A program made the translations under genes and the position numbers. From the NCBI GenBank assembly GCA_028279945.1, contig JANQMT010000055.1, forward strand, positions 1 to 48,666: a DNA stretch of 48,666 nt, in the 5' to 3' direction. Below the pieces are notes generated by a model that saw nothing but the letters and a program-made list of their open reading frames with translations, was not told where the DNA came from and made no database searches. This DNA is from JAKSCF01 sp028279945 (GTDB taxonomy: Bacteria; Bacillota; Clostridia; Peptostreptococcales; JAAYPU01). This document shows positions 24,586-33,900 of the stretch, in pieces. How positions within the stretch are numbered: position 1 is the first letter of the stretch; each line of letters begins with the position of its first letter.

Positions 24586-25122
24586 TTATATATTAAGTTT
24601 TCTTTGAAGGGCTTGTATGCCTGTAATGCTTTTCCCATCAATCAGTTCACCTTGGTCTATCATCTGAAAAAGCTCATCTAAGGGATACGACATCACTTCT
24701 ACGTGTTCATTTTCATCTGGCGATGGTTCACCGGGTACTAAATTTTTAGCTAGGTATAAATATATTTTTTCTGTTGAAAATCCTGGTGACGAGTAAAAAG
24801 TCATCAAATGCTCCATTTCCGAAGCTGTATATCCGGTTTCCTCTTTTAATTCCCGTACTGCAGTATGCTCAGGGTCTTCACCTTTTTCAATTTTTCCGGC
24901 AGGTATTTCAAGTAACACGTCTTCAGCCGGTTTTCTAAATTGCTTCACTAATATCACCTTATGATCATCTGTCAATGCAACAATCGCTACACCTCCGGGA
25001 TGTTCCACAATTTCTCTTAAAGATTCTCCACCTTGCTTTGTCCGAATATGGTCCAACCTCAAAGTAATAATATTGCCTTCATAAACTTTCCTACTTTTTG
25101 TTGTTTTCTCATGATAAACCAT
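24586..25122 (-). CDS. nudF: ADP-ribose pyrophosphatase, Nudix (178 aa)
   Basis: Hydrolyses ADP-ribose to AMP and ribose-5-phosphate. Complete Nudix box at ~residues 71-93 (G-x5-E-x7-REL-x-EE-x-G, from GKIEKGE to EETGY). The pattern LDHIRTKQGGESLREIVEHPG and the late STEKIYLYLAKNL region match the ADPRase (YqkG/NudF) subgroup. Start ATG at 25122 with AGGAG. Last gene after proC; the association with proline genes is common in Clostridia but without a known functional link. Confidence 0.92.
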   Translation of the reverse strand: MVYHEKTTKSRKVYEGNIITLRLDHIRTKQGGESLREIVEHPGGVAIVALTDDHKVILVKQFRKPAEDVLLEIPAGKIEKGEDPEHTAVRELKEETGYTASEMEHLMTFYSSPGFSTEKIYLYLAKNLVPGEPSPDENEHVEVMSYPLDELFQMIDQGELIDGKSITGIQALQRKLNI

Positions 25123-25134
25123 TTATTGATGCTC

Positions 25135-25935
25135 CTATTCATTCATTCTTTTACATTTTTCAGTACAAACATTAACCGCCTCAATAACAGCACTTCTCAT
25201 ACCCTTTTCTTCCAGCTTTGCAACAGCCTCAATGGTTGACCCTCCAGGAGAACATACCATGTCCTTTAAATCACCGGGATGCTTTGAGGTCTCTAACACC
25301 ATCTTAGCTGCACCTAAGACAGCTTGTGCGCCCATTTGATAAGCTTGATTTCTTGGCATACCATGAAGCACCGCACCATCTGCCAATGCTTCAATCAGCA
25401 TGTAAACATACGCCGGACTGCTTCCACTTATACCGGGAACGACATCCATCAATTTTTCATCAATAATCTCAGTCTTCCCAACAGCTTTAAAAATATCAAT
25501 AACTCTCTGGAATTCGTGATCTAAAATATGGGCGTTCCTTGACAATGCAGTCATGCCTTCACTCACAAGCGCCGGCGTATTTGGCATGGTTCTGACAATT
25601 TTAATAGGTCCTTTGAAAAAGCTTTCCATAAATGCAATGGATACACCTGCCGCAATCGATACCACAATATGCTGATCACTGGCATATTTCTCAATATCCT
25701 CAAGCACATAGCCATATATATTTGGTTTTACAGCTAAAATAACAGCCTCACTGTTAGCCATAATTTGTTCAATGGAATCACAGTATTGTATATCATAAGT
25801 GTGCACTAATTTTTTTGATCTTTGAGTATCTTTATCAAAAACGAATACATTCGTTTTTTCATCAGGATATTTCTTAATATATCCTTCTACAATAGCAGAT
25901 CCCATATTTCCCGTTCCAATAAATCCTATTTTCAT
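25135..25935 (-). CDS. proC: pyrroline-5-carboxylate reductase (266 aa)
   Basis: Last step of proline synthesis, reducing pyrroline-5-carboxylate with NAD(P)H. Rossmann GFIGTGNMGSAIVEGYI at the N-terminus; the C-terminal signature MVCSPGGSTIEAVAKLEEKG (~225-245). I chose the ATG at 25935, since GAGGTG lies 6 nt upstream and the in-frame GTG at 25944 is part of that site. The proB stop TGA lies within this ribosome site, so the genes are tightly coupled. Confidence 0.95.
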   Translation of the reverse strand: MKIGFIGTGNMGSAIVEGYIKKYPDEKTNVFVFDKDTQRSKKLVHTYDIQYCDSIEQIMANSEAVILAVKPNIYGYVLEDIEKYASDQHIVVSIAAGVSIAFMESFFKGPIKIVRTMPNTPALVSEGMTALSRNAHILDHEFQRVIDIFKAVGKTEIIDEKLMDVVPGISGSSPAYVYMLIEALADGAVLHGMPRNQAYQMGAQAVLGAAKMVLETSKHPGDLKDMVCSPGGSTIEAVAKLEEKGMRSAVIEAVNVCTEKCKRMNE

Positions 25936-25940
25936 ATTGT

Positions 25941-26732
25941 TCACCTCGCTCTAAATAAGGTTGCTTTTTCCTCATTTTGAAGTAACTTTTTTAATATATC
26001 CCTTTTCTTTCCATTCGTTAGAATCATAGGTATGCCATATTCTTTAACACGTTTGGCAGCTTCTATTTTTGTAGCAATGCCCCCTGTTCCAAAATCGCTG
26101 GTACCCTGCATATCAATATTTGCCATCAAGTCTTCAATATGGTCAATTTTCTCAATTAATTTTGCATCTTTAAAAGTCTTGGGGTTTTTATTATAAACAC
26201 CATCGATATCGCTCATCATTACCATTAAATCTGCATTCCATAAACTAGCCGTTAATGCAGCCAATGTATCATTATCACCTATTTTAAGTTCCTCTACACT
26301 GACCGTATCATTTTCATTAACAATAGGTATAACCCCTTCATCGATTAAAGTAAATATCGTATTTCTCATATTAAGCGTTCTGTTCTGTTCATTAAAATCA
26401 TCTCGTGTTAAAAGCATTTGACCAATATGAAGATCAAATTCTCTAAATACATCCTGATAAGCATTCATCAGTTCCACTTGTCCAATGGCACATAAAGCTT
26501 GTTTATAATGCATATCTTCTTTTCTTCTCCACTTATTTATGGCAGCTATACCAGCTATTTTAGCCCCTGAGGATACAATCACTACTTGCTTATCTAATTT
26601 TATTAAATGATGAATCTGCTCACCAATGTTTTGTAATATTTTCTTATTAACATGTCCCTCTGAATCGGATAAAGTATTGCTTCCAATTTTAATTAGAATT
26701 TTTTTACTTTTAGCAATTATTTCATTTATCAT
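25941..26732 (-). CDS. proB: glutamate 5-kinase, short form without PUA domain (263 aa)
   Basis: First step of proline synthesis, phosphorylating glutamate. Amino-acid-kinase fold with KILIKIGSNTLSD at the start, NENDTVSVEELKIGDNDTLAA (~145-165) and GTGGIATKIEAAKR (~215-228). The usual ~100-residue C-terminal PUA domain is absent; it ends at FRAR just after the kinase. Such short forms are known. ATG at 26732 follows GAGG; GTG at 26750 is an alternative. proA (the next enzyme) is not in the operon or window. Confidence 0.93.
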   Translation of the reverse strand: MINEIIAKSKKILIKIGSNTLSDSEGHVNKKILQNIGEQIHHLIKLDKQVVIVSSGAKIAGIAAINKWRRKEDMHYKQALCAIGQVELMNAYQDVFREFDLHIGQMLLTRDDFNEQNRTLNMRNTIFTLIDEGVIPIVNENDTVSVEELKIGDNDTLAALTASLWNADLMVMMSDIDGVYNKNPKTFKDAKLIEKIDHIEDLMANIDMQGTSDFGTGGIATKIEAAKRVKEYGIPMILTNGKKRDILKKLLQNEEKATLFRAR

Positions 26733-26769
26733 GATCTTTCCTCTATTCACGCATTCGTCACTTTATTCT

Positions 26770-28200
26770 TTATACATTTAACTCTATTTCTATACCTAAA
26801 TCATCCTTATACCTTGATAAAATCGGCTTAATATGGTCATGTATAAAATCATCCACTTGCTCTTTTGATCTCCCGATGAACAATTCCGGTGCCATAAGCT
26901 GCTCAATATCATCACCTGTAAGATTAAAGGTATCATCTTGTGCAATCCTTGATAATAAATCGTTATCCAAACCTTCATTCTTAACTCTTTTGGAGGACTC
27001 CATAGAATGCTGTCGAATGCTTTCATGCAGCTCTTGTCGGTCTCCGCCTTTTTTCACGGACTCCATAATAATGTTTTCTGTAGCCATAAAGGGCAGTTCA
27101 TTCATAATATGTTGATGAATCACTTTGTCATGCACTACCATTCCGCTGGAAATATTGATACATATATCTAAAATAGCATCTGTTGCCATAAAGCTTTCCG
27201 GAATAGCAATCCGTCTATTTGCGGAATCATCTAAGGTCCTTTCAAACCATTGTGTGGATGATGTCATGGCCGTGTTGGTGGTTGCACTGATAATATATCT
27301 TGCTAAAGAAGCCGCACGCTCACTTCTCATTGGGTTTCTCTTATATGCCATAGCAGATGAACCAATCTGATTCTTTTCAAAAGGCTCCTCTACTTCTTTT
27401 AAATGTTGCAGTAAACGAACATCATTGGTCATCTTATGTACGCTCTGAGCAATACCGCTTAACACAGAGAGCACTTTATAATCAATCTTTCTGCTATATG
27501 TCTGACCGGAAACCGGAATAGATCTTTCAAAACCTAATTTGTTTACAACCAGCTTGTCCAGCTCTTTTACCTTTTCATGATCCCCTTCAAATAGGTTTAA
27601 GAAGCTTGCTTGTGTCCCTGTAGTCCCCTTTACACCTCTTAATGAAAGACCCTTAATGAGATACTCAAGCTCTTCAAAGTCTAACAGAAAATCCATCATC
27701 CACAGTGTCGCTCTTTTACCCACTGTGGTCAGCTGAGCCGGCTGAAAATGTGTAAACCCTAATGTAGGCAAGGCTTTATATTCTTCAGCAAAAAGGCTTA
27801 ATTGGTATAATAAATTAACCATTTTCTTTCTTAATATATCCAGGGCCTTTTTAATGATGATTATGTCCGTATTGTCCCCTACAAAAGCACTGGTGGCGCC
27901 TAGATGAATAATTGGTTTCGCCTTTGGGCATTGAAGTCCATAAGCATAAACATGGGCCATAACATCATGACGCACTTCTTTCTCACGCTTTCTTGCTTCT
28001 TCATAATTGATGTCCTCTCTAAACTTTTTCATCTCTTCAATTTGCTCATCCGTTATGTTAAGACCCAACTCTTTTTCAGACTCTGCCAATGCAATCCAAA
28101 TGGTTCTCCACATTCTAAACTTTTCATCGGATGAAAAAACAGACGCCATCTCTTTACTAGTATATCTGGTAATTAACGGGTTTTCATATATATGAGTCAA
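26770..28200 (-). CDS. purB: adenylosuccinate lyase (476 aa)
   Basis: Splits adenylosuccinate to AMP and SAICAR to AICAR, both with fumarate release. Fumarase/aspartase superfamily signature in SSAMAYKRNPMRSERAASLAR (~280-300) with the catalytic Ser loop; GATSAFVGDNTDI and THFQPAQLTTVGKR supply the other conserved regions. At 476 aa it belongs to the longer PurB group seen in Clostridia and Bacteroidetes. First gene of the purB-proB-proC-nudF operon. The start is preceded by GGAGAAT and, 22 bp upstream, by the second long-hairpin repeat; the likely promoter lies beyond that repeat. Confidence 0.96.
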   Translation of the reverse strand: MTHIYENPLITRYTSKEMASVFSSDEKFRMWRTIWIALAESEKELGLNITDEQIEEMKKFREDINYEEARKREKEVRHDVMAHVYAYGLQCPKAKPIIHLGATSAFVGDNTDIIIIKKALDILRKKMVNLLYQLSLFAEEYKALPTLGFTHFQPAQLTTVGKRATLWMMDFLLDFEELEYLIKGLSLRGVKGTTGTQASFLNLFEGDHEKVKELDKLVVNKLGFERSIPVSGQTYSRKIDYKVLSVLSGIAQSVHKMTNDVRLLQHLKEVEEPFEKNQIGSSAMAYKRNPMRSERAASLARYIISATTNTAMTSSTQWFERTLDDSANRRIAIPESFMATDAILDICINISSGMVVHDKVIHQHIMNELPFMATENIIMESVKKGGDRQELHESIRQHSMESSKRVKNEGLDNDLLSRIAQDDTFNLTGDDIEQLMAPELFIGRSKEQVDDFIHDHIKPILSRYKDDLGIEIELNV

Positions 28201-28220
28201 AATAATTCTCCTTCCACGGT

Positions 28221-28387
28221 TAGCCCAGATTATTCACGATAAACTACAAAAATCTACTGCGTCTTTTGGTTTTCTCGCTCCCATAATTTTTCTCCTGTAC
28301 TAACCAAGTACAGCAAAAAAATTATAGAATCGATAAACTCCAAAATACTTGTACCTTTTTAGTAGTTTCCGTGAATAATCTGGGCTC
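28221..28387 (-). repeat. long-hairpin repeat (MITE-like), copy 2
   Basis: Inverted copy of the element at 6705, about 94% identical by eye, with the same outer arms (CCCAGATTATTCACG...) and inner CTGTAC/GTACAG hairpin. In relation to purB it has the same orientation and nearly the same distance from the start codon as copy 1 has to the DUF1015 gene. A minus-strand TATAAT at 28403-28408 upstream suggests it is transcribed as the purB leader. Confidence 0.8.
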
Positions 28388-28455
28388 AATTTATTACTTC
28401 ATATTATAGAATACCCTATTTGATTTTACCATTCAATACTTTCAATAAGATATTA

Positions 28456-28480
28456 TAAAAGGAGACTCTTTCGAATCTCC
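28456..28480 (-). terminator. terminator of the activase-fur-smsCB operon
   Basis: GGAGACTC / GAATCTCC hairpin (28461-28480, one G-T pair, TTTC loop) with TTTTATAATA following on the minus strand. Confidence 0.7.
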
Positions 28481-28491
28481 CTATCATTTAT

Positions 28492-29694
28492 CTAAGCACC
28501 ATGTCCACCGAGGTTGATAATTTCATTAATACGCGCATCCAGTTCCGTACCCAGACCCTCTATATCTACGTCCAAAAAACCTCTAATCAGTAAAGAAATG
28601 GCTTCATCTTCACTCATTCCACGTGATTGTAAGTATTCTACCTGCTCCGGTGAAATTTTGCCAATACTGGCTTCATGACTGATCTGGGCATCCGGGTGCA
28701 AAGCTCTGATCCCCGGTACAGACTCAATGAAGCCATTCTCTTCTGTATCCAACAACATACCGGCACAATCCACATGTGCTTTACAGGGAGCATTTCCAAC
28801 CATTAAGCCATTTTGATACATCCGGCTTCCAATACATACGCCCCTATGGGCGAGTTCTGCGCTGGTATCTTCAGCATTTAAGTATATATCTCCCCCCATA
28901 TCAAGCATCGAATCTGTCGAACCAAGAACAATACTGAGGAATTTAGCTGAGGCGCCTTTTCCGTTAAGCCAAGTCTTGGGATAACTACGAATGCTTTTAG
29001 GCGATCTCAGAGAAATATAATTGCTTTCATACCTTCCCCCATCTTCCACAATAATGCCTGAGCAAGGGTGGACGATCACATCCGAACCCCAGCTGTGAAC
29101 CATAGTACTTGTTAATTTTCCATTTTTCTCAATATACTGTTCGTCCACAGAAATATGCAGACCTGAATTAACATTATTCTGTGTCACACAGCCGGTAATA
29201 AGGTTCAGTTCAGCGTTTTCTTCAACAATCACCACATTATGCACCATCTGAGTCATATTCTCAGTTGTCATGTAAAACGCTGCTTGACAAGGAAGCGTCA
29301 CCTTAGCACCTCTTCTAACTCGAATAAAAGAACCTTGTGGCTGAATTTTACCGGCATATTGCGTCGTAATTTTATCAATATCCATGGGAACCGCTTTCCA
29401 ATAATACTTATCCCTAAGCCAGTCATACTGATCTAAAGCTGTTGCTATTGGCATCATTTCCAAGCCTTCAGTATCGTTTTGAACACAATAGGGATCATTA
29501 TCCCGCACAATAATCGTTCCCGACCTATTATTCTCTTTGACAAATACGCCTACCTCTGCCAGCGCAGCCACATCTGTTGTACCCATTTGATCTAAAGAAA
29601 GTACATTAGATGAAAAGTTATCCGAAATAGTAGAAAATTGCTCCCAGTTAGATATTTTCTCATTGATTTGATCCATTATATTATATGCTTTCAT
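28492..29694 (-). CDS. SufB/SufD-family scaffold subunit of minimal SUF system (SmsB), 400 aa
   Basis: Fe-S cluster assembly scaffold. Right-handed beta-helix core (~110-340) and the C-terminal helical end with DEAISLLIRGFLDVDIEGL, the SufB/SufD hallmark. Only one SufB/D-type subunit accompanies one SufC, as in the ancestral two-gene (SMS/SufBC) systems of many anaerobes, without sufS, sufU or sufD nearby. Conserved late features include GRYESNYISLRSPKSIR and HRGVCIGSRMYQNG. The ATG at 29694 is 3 nt after smsC. Placed behind a Fur-family gene and an Fe-S-containing activase, so cluster supply for the activase is a likely job. Confidence 0.88.
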   Translation of the reverse strand: MKAYNIMDQINEKISNWEQFSTISDNFSSNVLSLDQMGTTDVAALAEVGVFVKENNRSGTIIVRDNDPYCVQNDTEGLEMMPIATALDQYDWLRDKYYWKAVPMDIDKITTQYAGKIQPQGSFIRVRRGAKVTLPCQAAFYMTTENMTQMVHNVVIVEENAELNLITGCVTQNNVNSGLHISVDEQYIEKNGKLTSTMVHSWGSDVIVHPCSGIIVEDGGRYESNYISLRSPKSIRSYPKTWLNGKGASAKFLSIVLGSTDSMLDMGGDIYLNAEDTSAELAHRGVCIGSRMYQNGLMVGNAPCKAHVDCAGMLLDTEENGFIESVPGIRALHPDAQISHEASIGKISPEQVEYLQSRGMSEDEAISLLIRGFLDVDIEGLGTELDARINEIINLGGHGA

Positions 29695-29697
29695 AAG

Positions 29698-30465
29698 CTA
29701 TAAAACTCCTTCCTTCATGCAGTGAATACATTCTTCATATCCATATTTTTTAATGGTATTGAAGATAATGTGAGGATTTCCGGAGCACCCTATCTGACCA
29801 TTTAACATAATATGTGCTTTATCCACATGAACGTAGTCAAAAATGTTACCATTATGGGTGACAATAAGCCCTGCCCTTCGCTTAGCCGGATGGCATACAT
29901 CCCTGGAAAAAAGCATGTTGAGTAACTTACCTATAATCTCAATGGATTCTAGATCTGTACCGGAATCCGGCTCATCCATCATACTGAATCCGGGTTGTGT
30001 CGCTAGCAGCTGCAATAGCTCAGCACGTTTTATTTCGCCGCCGGATAACCCATTATTAATATCGCGATCCAGAAACTTTTCCATGCCGGCAGTTTTAATC
30101 ATAGCCGGCATCTCATGGATATATCTTGGCTCGTTCATAACGGCATAGTCAAGAATGTGGCGTAGTTTTACACCGTTGATTGTTGGAGGACGCTGTTGGG
30201 CAATACCGATCCCCAATCTGGCCCTTTCAGTGATGTTGAGGTTCGTAATCTCTTTTCCTTTAAAAAGGATTTGCCCTTTTGTGACTTGGTACCTAGGAAA
30301 TCCCATAATGGTCATCATCAATGATGTCTTTCCGCTTCCATTTAATCCCAGCAAAGCATGCACCTCACCAACTGGAATGGTTAAGCTTAAATCATGCAGC
30401 AATTCCTTCCCATCCGCCTCCACACAAAGATTTTTAATTTCCAATATATTTTTATATGTTTCCAT
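29698..30465 (-). CDS. sufC: SufC-like ATPase of minimal SUF system (SmsC), 255 aa
   Basis: ABC-type ATPase energising Fe-S assembly on the SufB-like scaffold. Walker A GLNGSGKT (~39-46), signature LSGGEIKRAELLQLL (~139-153), Walker B SMMDEPDSGTDLESI (~160-174). No membrane partners encoded, fitting SufC. The C-terminus ends with a CIHC motif not found in Bacillus or E. coli SufC. Start ATG at 30465, 4 nt after fur. Confidence 0.9.
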   Translation of the reverse strand: METYKNILEIKNLCVEADGKELLHDLSLTIPVGEVHALLGLNGSGKTSLMMTIMGFPRYQVTKGQILFKGKEITNLNITERARLGIGIAQQRPPTINGVKLRHILDYAVMNEPRYIHEMPAMIKTAGMEKFLDRDINNGLSGGEIKRAELLQLLATQPGFSMMDEPDSGTDLESIEIIGKLLNMLFSRDVCHPAKRRAGLIVTHNGNIFDYVHVDKAHIMLNGQIGCSGNPHIIFNTIKKYGYEECIHCMKEGVL

Positions 30466-30469
30466 TTTC

Positions 30470-30967
30470 TTATTCCTCTTTATTATTTTGTAATTTTATC
30501 ATGCTTTTTTGTTCTGATTTTTCACGGCACTTCCTACAACGTCCAAAGAATTGCACTCTATGATTATTTACAGTAAAACCTTTTTGAGAAAAAACCTTTT
30601 TTTCCAAAGGCTCCAGTAAATCATCATTCATATCAATGATTGCACCACAACTTTCACAAATAAGGTGATGATGGTTATGCTCTTCTGTCGGGTCCTTCAA
30701 TTGATATCTGGTGCAGTCATTATTTAAATACATGCTCTGAATCAATCCTATTTCCTCTAACATTGCTACTGTCCTATAAATAGTTGCTAATCCAATACTT
30801 GGGCAATTCTCTTTGACTTTATGATAGATTTCTTCACAGGTTAAATGTTCTTCATAATTTTCCAAAATAACATCCAAAACCATTTTCCTCTGAATCGTCA
30901 GTTTAAATCCCTTTTCTCTAAAAACACTATAAAATTCATAGCTGTTTAATGCGTCACCATTCATCAT
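30470..30967 (-). CDS. fur: Fur-family metal- or peroxide-responsive regulator (165 aa)
   Basis: Fur/PerR/Zur superfamily repressor. N-terminal winged helix (FKLTIQRKMVLDVILEN and SIGLATIYRTVAMLEEIG), HNHHHLICESCG as the metal-binding hinge, and two CxxC pairs (CESC, CRKC) for the structural zinc. Length typical of Fur; subtype (Fur or PerR) cannot be settled, although nearby sites match the Fur box rather than a specific PerR box. Encoded inside the operon, 12 nt after the activase and 4 nt before sufC, with a Fur box in the operon promoter, so autoregulation is likely. Confidence 0.9.
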   Translation of the reverse strand: MMNGDALNSYEFYSVFREKGFKLTIQRKMVLDVILENYEEHLTCEEIYHKVKENCPSIGLATIYRTVAMLEEIGLIQSMYLNNDCTRYQLKDPTEEHNHHHLICESCGAIIDMNDDLLEPLEKKVFSQKGFTVNNHRVQFFGRCRKCREKSEQKSMIKLQNNKEE

Positions 30968-30979
30968 TGTATCGACCTC

Positions 30980-33900
30980 CTAAAGGTAATACATAAAAGA
31001 TTGAATTTTTGTTTTATCATTTTCATTTTTATTTCCATCAAACGTTAAATTTAAAATTGGCTTTGAATGACTCTTTTCAAATCTTTCATGTAGTATATTT
31101 AATACGATTCCCGTATTTTCATACATAGAAGCAACCGTTATAATACCATCCATTCCCTCTAAATCCCCTAATATTTTAGATGCCCTGTACCTGCCATTTG
31201 CGCCGGCATAATATCCTACCGTTGCATCGGCAGTGGTCTTTAAATGTTCTAACTCTTCTTCAAAAGGACTCTCATGCCCTAAGCTTTCGGATATACTATT
31301 CATATCCTTTTTAAATACATCCAGATTTTGTCTTAATGTATCAACATTATTATTATCATACTCATTTTGATCTAAATAATCTCTCCATAGCAGCCACATT
31401 GCCTCGCTAAGAGGAGAATAAACCACTCTATTTCCGTCATTTTCAATGTCCTTAAAAGTATTGTTATTTAAAAAGTCATTATATAAAATTTGGGATTCTC
31501 CTATTGCAAAAACTTTCTTTTTATCTTTTATTTTTTCTAGCTCCTCTCTTATTTCCTCAGCAATTCTTTTAAGATTGGTTATTTCAAAACAATTGGTTTT
31601 AATAAAATCAAGAATTGTGTCTAAGTGTTTTTTTCGATGATCTTTATGGGCAATTCTTACCATATCTCCAGCCAGTAAGGCTAAATTAATCAGTCGAATA
31701 TCTTCTTGATCTTTGTAAACTACGTCTTCTATAAAAGGTGCAACAATATTTACATTTTCAAATCCTTCTTCATCCAGTTTTGTTCTTATAAAACGATTAT
31801 ATTGCCCTTCTACTTCTGCACCTTCTGTTTTTGGAATAATAAAAGCTGCATTATTTTGGCTATCATCCAAACCATTGAGTTCCTTAAAAATATCTCCTAA
31901 TAGGGCTGTTAGGGAAAAGTATTCTTCGGTTATTGTGAATTTTCTTCCTGCTTCAACAGAAGCTTTAGTTGTTTTAGATAAAACTTTTGCATTTATCCCT
32001 TTTTGAATGAGTATTTCTTTGAAGATGTCCGAGTAAGGGTACATATATGGTAAATAAAGTATCGTCCCAGCTTCCAAATCATTTAAGTCATTTTTTATAT
32101 TGACTTTGTTATGAACCACACGGTTTGAATAAACTTCCAAAGCCTCCGCTTTTTGAGTCTCTTTTTCTTTCAAACTGTTTACAAAAGCTTCAACCCTTGT
32201 CATAACGCCTACACCTGAAGAGTGCTCATCCACCTCGATATGCAGATAGGGCTTTCCACCCATTTCTTCTCTAAAATAATGGGATACAACTGAATCCGGA
32301 CCGCAACCATGATGTGAAAGAAAAATCCCATATAGATTAGGATGTTCTTTAATCAATTGTGCCGGCTCTAATATATGTTGGTCAAAAGGCCAGAACATAT
32401 TCGGGTATTCTTTAGAAATATCACCTTCCGGCAAATTATAAAATGGTATCGCCTTATACCCCATTTCTTTAAGCTTCTCAGGGATTCCTAAGTTCAATAC
32501 AGGATCTGCTACTCCGTATATTTTAGAAATAAGAACAAATACCTTCTCATCAGACTTCAGCCCTTTTATAACTTCTTTCCCATTTTCTTCAAGTCTTTCT
32601 TCAAAATCCAAAACAGCTTTCATTCCTTTTTGAAGTGCAAGGTTAATTTCATGAGGTTCTTTCCCAAGTTGTTTTCCTAATTTTGAAAAGCTTTCTTTCA
32701 TAAATTCTTTACCCAAACCAAAAGCTATAGTAGGTGCTAATAATCCTATCCCTTTCTTTTCCAGTTCCATAGCTTGGTTAACCACTTTAAAAGCCAGCTG
32801 CATATACGCACAACCATAGTTCTGCCTAGTATGGGACCCCGGATGGTCTACATTATATAGATCCGGGAAAAATATATAGTCAACCTTTTTTTCAACCAAT
32901 TCTGCTACATGACCATTGATTAACTTAACCGGATAGCAGGTTTCATCCAGAGAATGCTCCTGAGCTAATCGAATGGTTGCTTCATTGGTTGGATCTGATA
33001 ACAATACATTAAACCCTAACTCTTTAAAGATCACATTAAACATTGGAAACATGCCAAAAGTAAATAACGCTCTTGGTATCCCTACGGTCTGTTTTTTATC
33101 ATCCAGAGAACCATCATATCCTTCAAATATTATTTCATTTACTTTTTTGTTGTAGGATGATTCATGACCTGATTGCAGTTTCTTAACATTATTTTCTTCA
33201 CCCTGCTCATCTTCTATTTCAAAATCAAAACCCTTAAATCTTGTCTTCTCAGCGCCTATTTCCTCTTTTGCCAAAATGGCAGCACCATAAGCACCCGTTA
33301 CGCTAAAGAATGGCGGAACATATATATCTTTTTGGGTCAGTGCTCTGAAAGCATTTATAACACCTTGATTATAGGCAACCCCGCCTTGAAAAAATATTTT
33401 GTTTCCAACTTTCTTCTGCCCAACGACTCGATCAAGATAATTTTTAGCAATGGAATAGCACAACCCGGAAGCTATATTCTCAATCTTAGCACCTCTAGAC
33501 AGATAGGACGCTATACTGGTTTCAATAAAAACCGTACATCTCTCACCTAAATGAATTGGATGATGACTATTTAGAGCAATTTCACCAAAATTATGGATGG
33601 GTATATTAAACTTTTTTGACTGCTCCTCAATAAACGAGCCGGTTCCTGCCGCACAAATTTTATTCATCTGAAAATCTCTTACAACACCCTCTTCAATACT
33701 AATATATTTAGAATCTTGCCCGCCGATTTCAAATATCGTATCCACACTGGGGTCTATGGTCACAGCTGCTTTTGCCTGAGCTGAGATTTCATCTTTAATA
33801 ACATCCGCTCCAATAAGCTTACCCAGCATATATCTACCGGAACCAGTTGTGCAAGCCCCTATTACATTTACCCTTTCTCCAAGTTCCTCTTTTAATTCTT

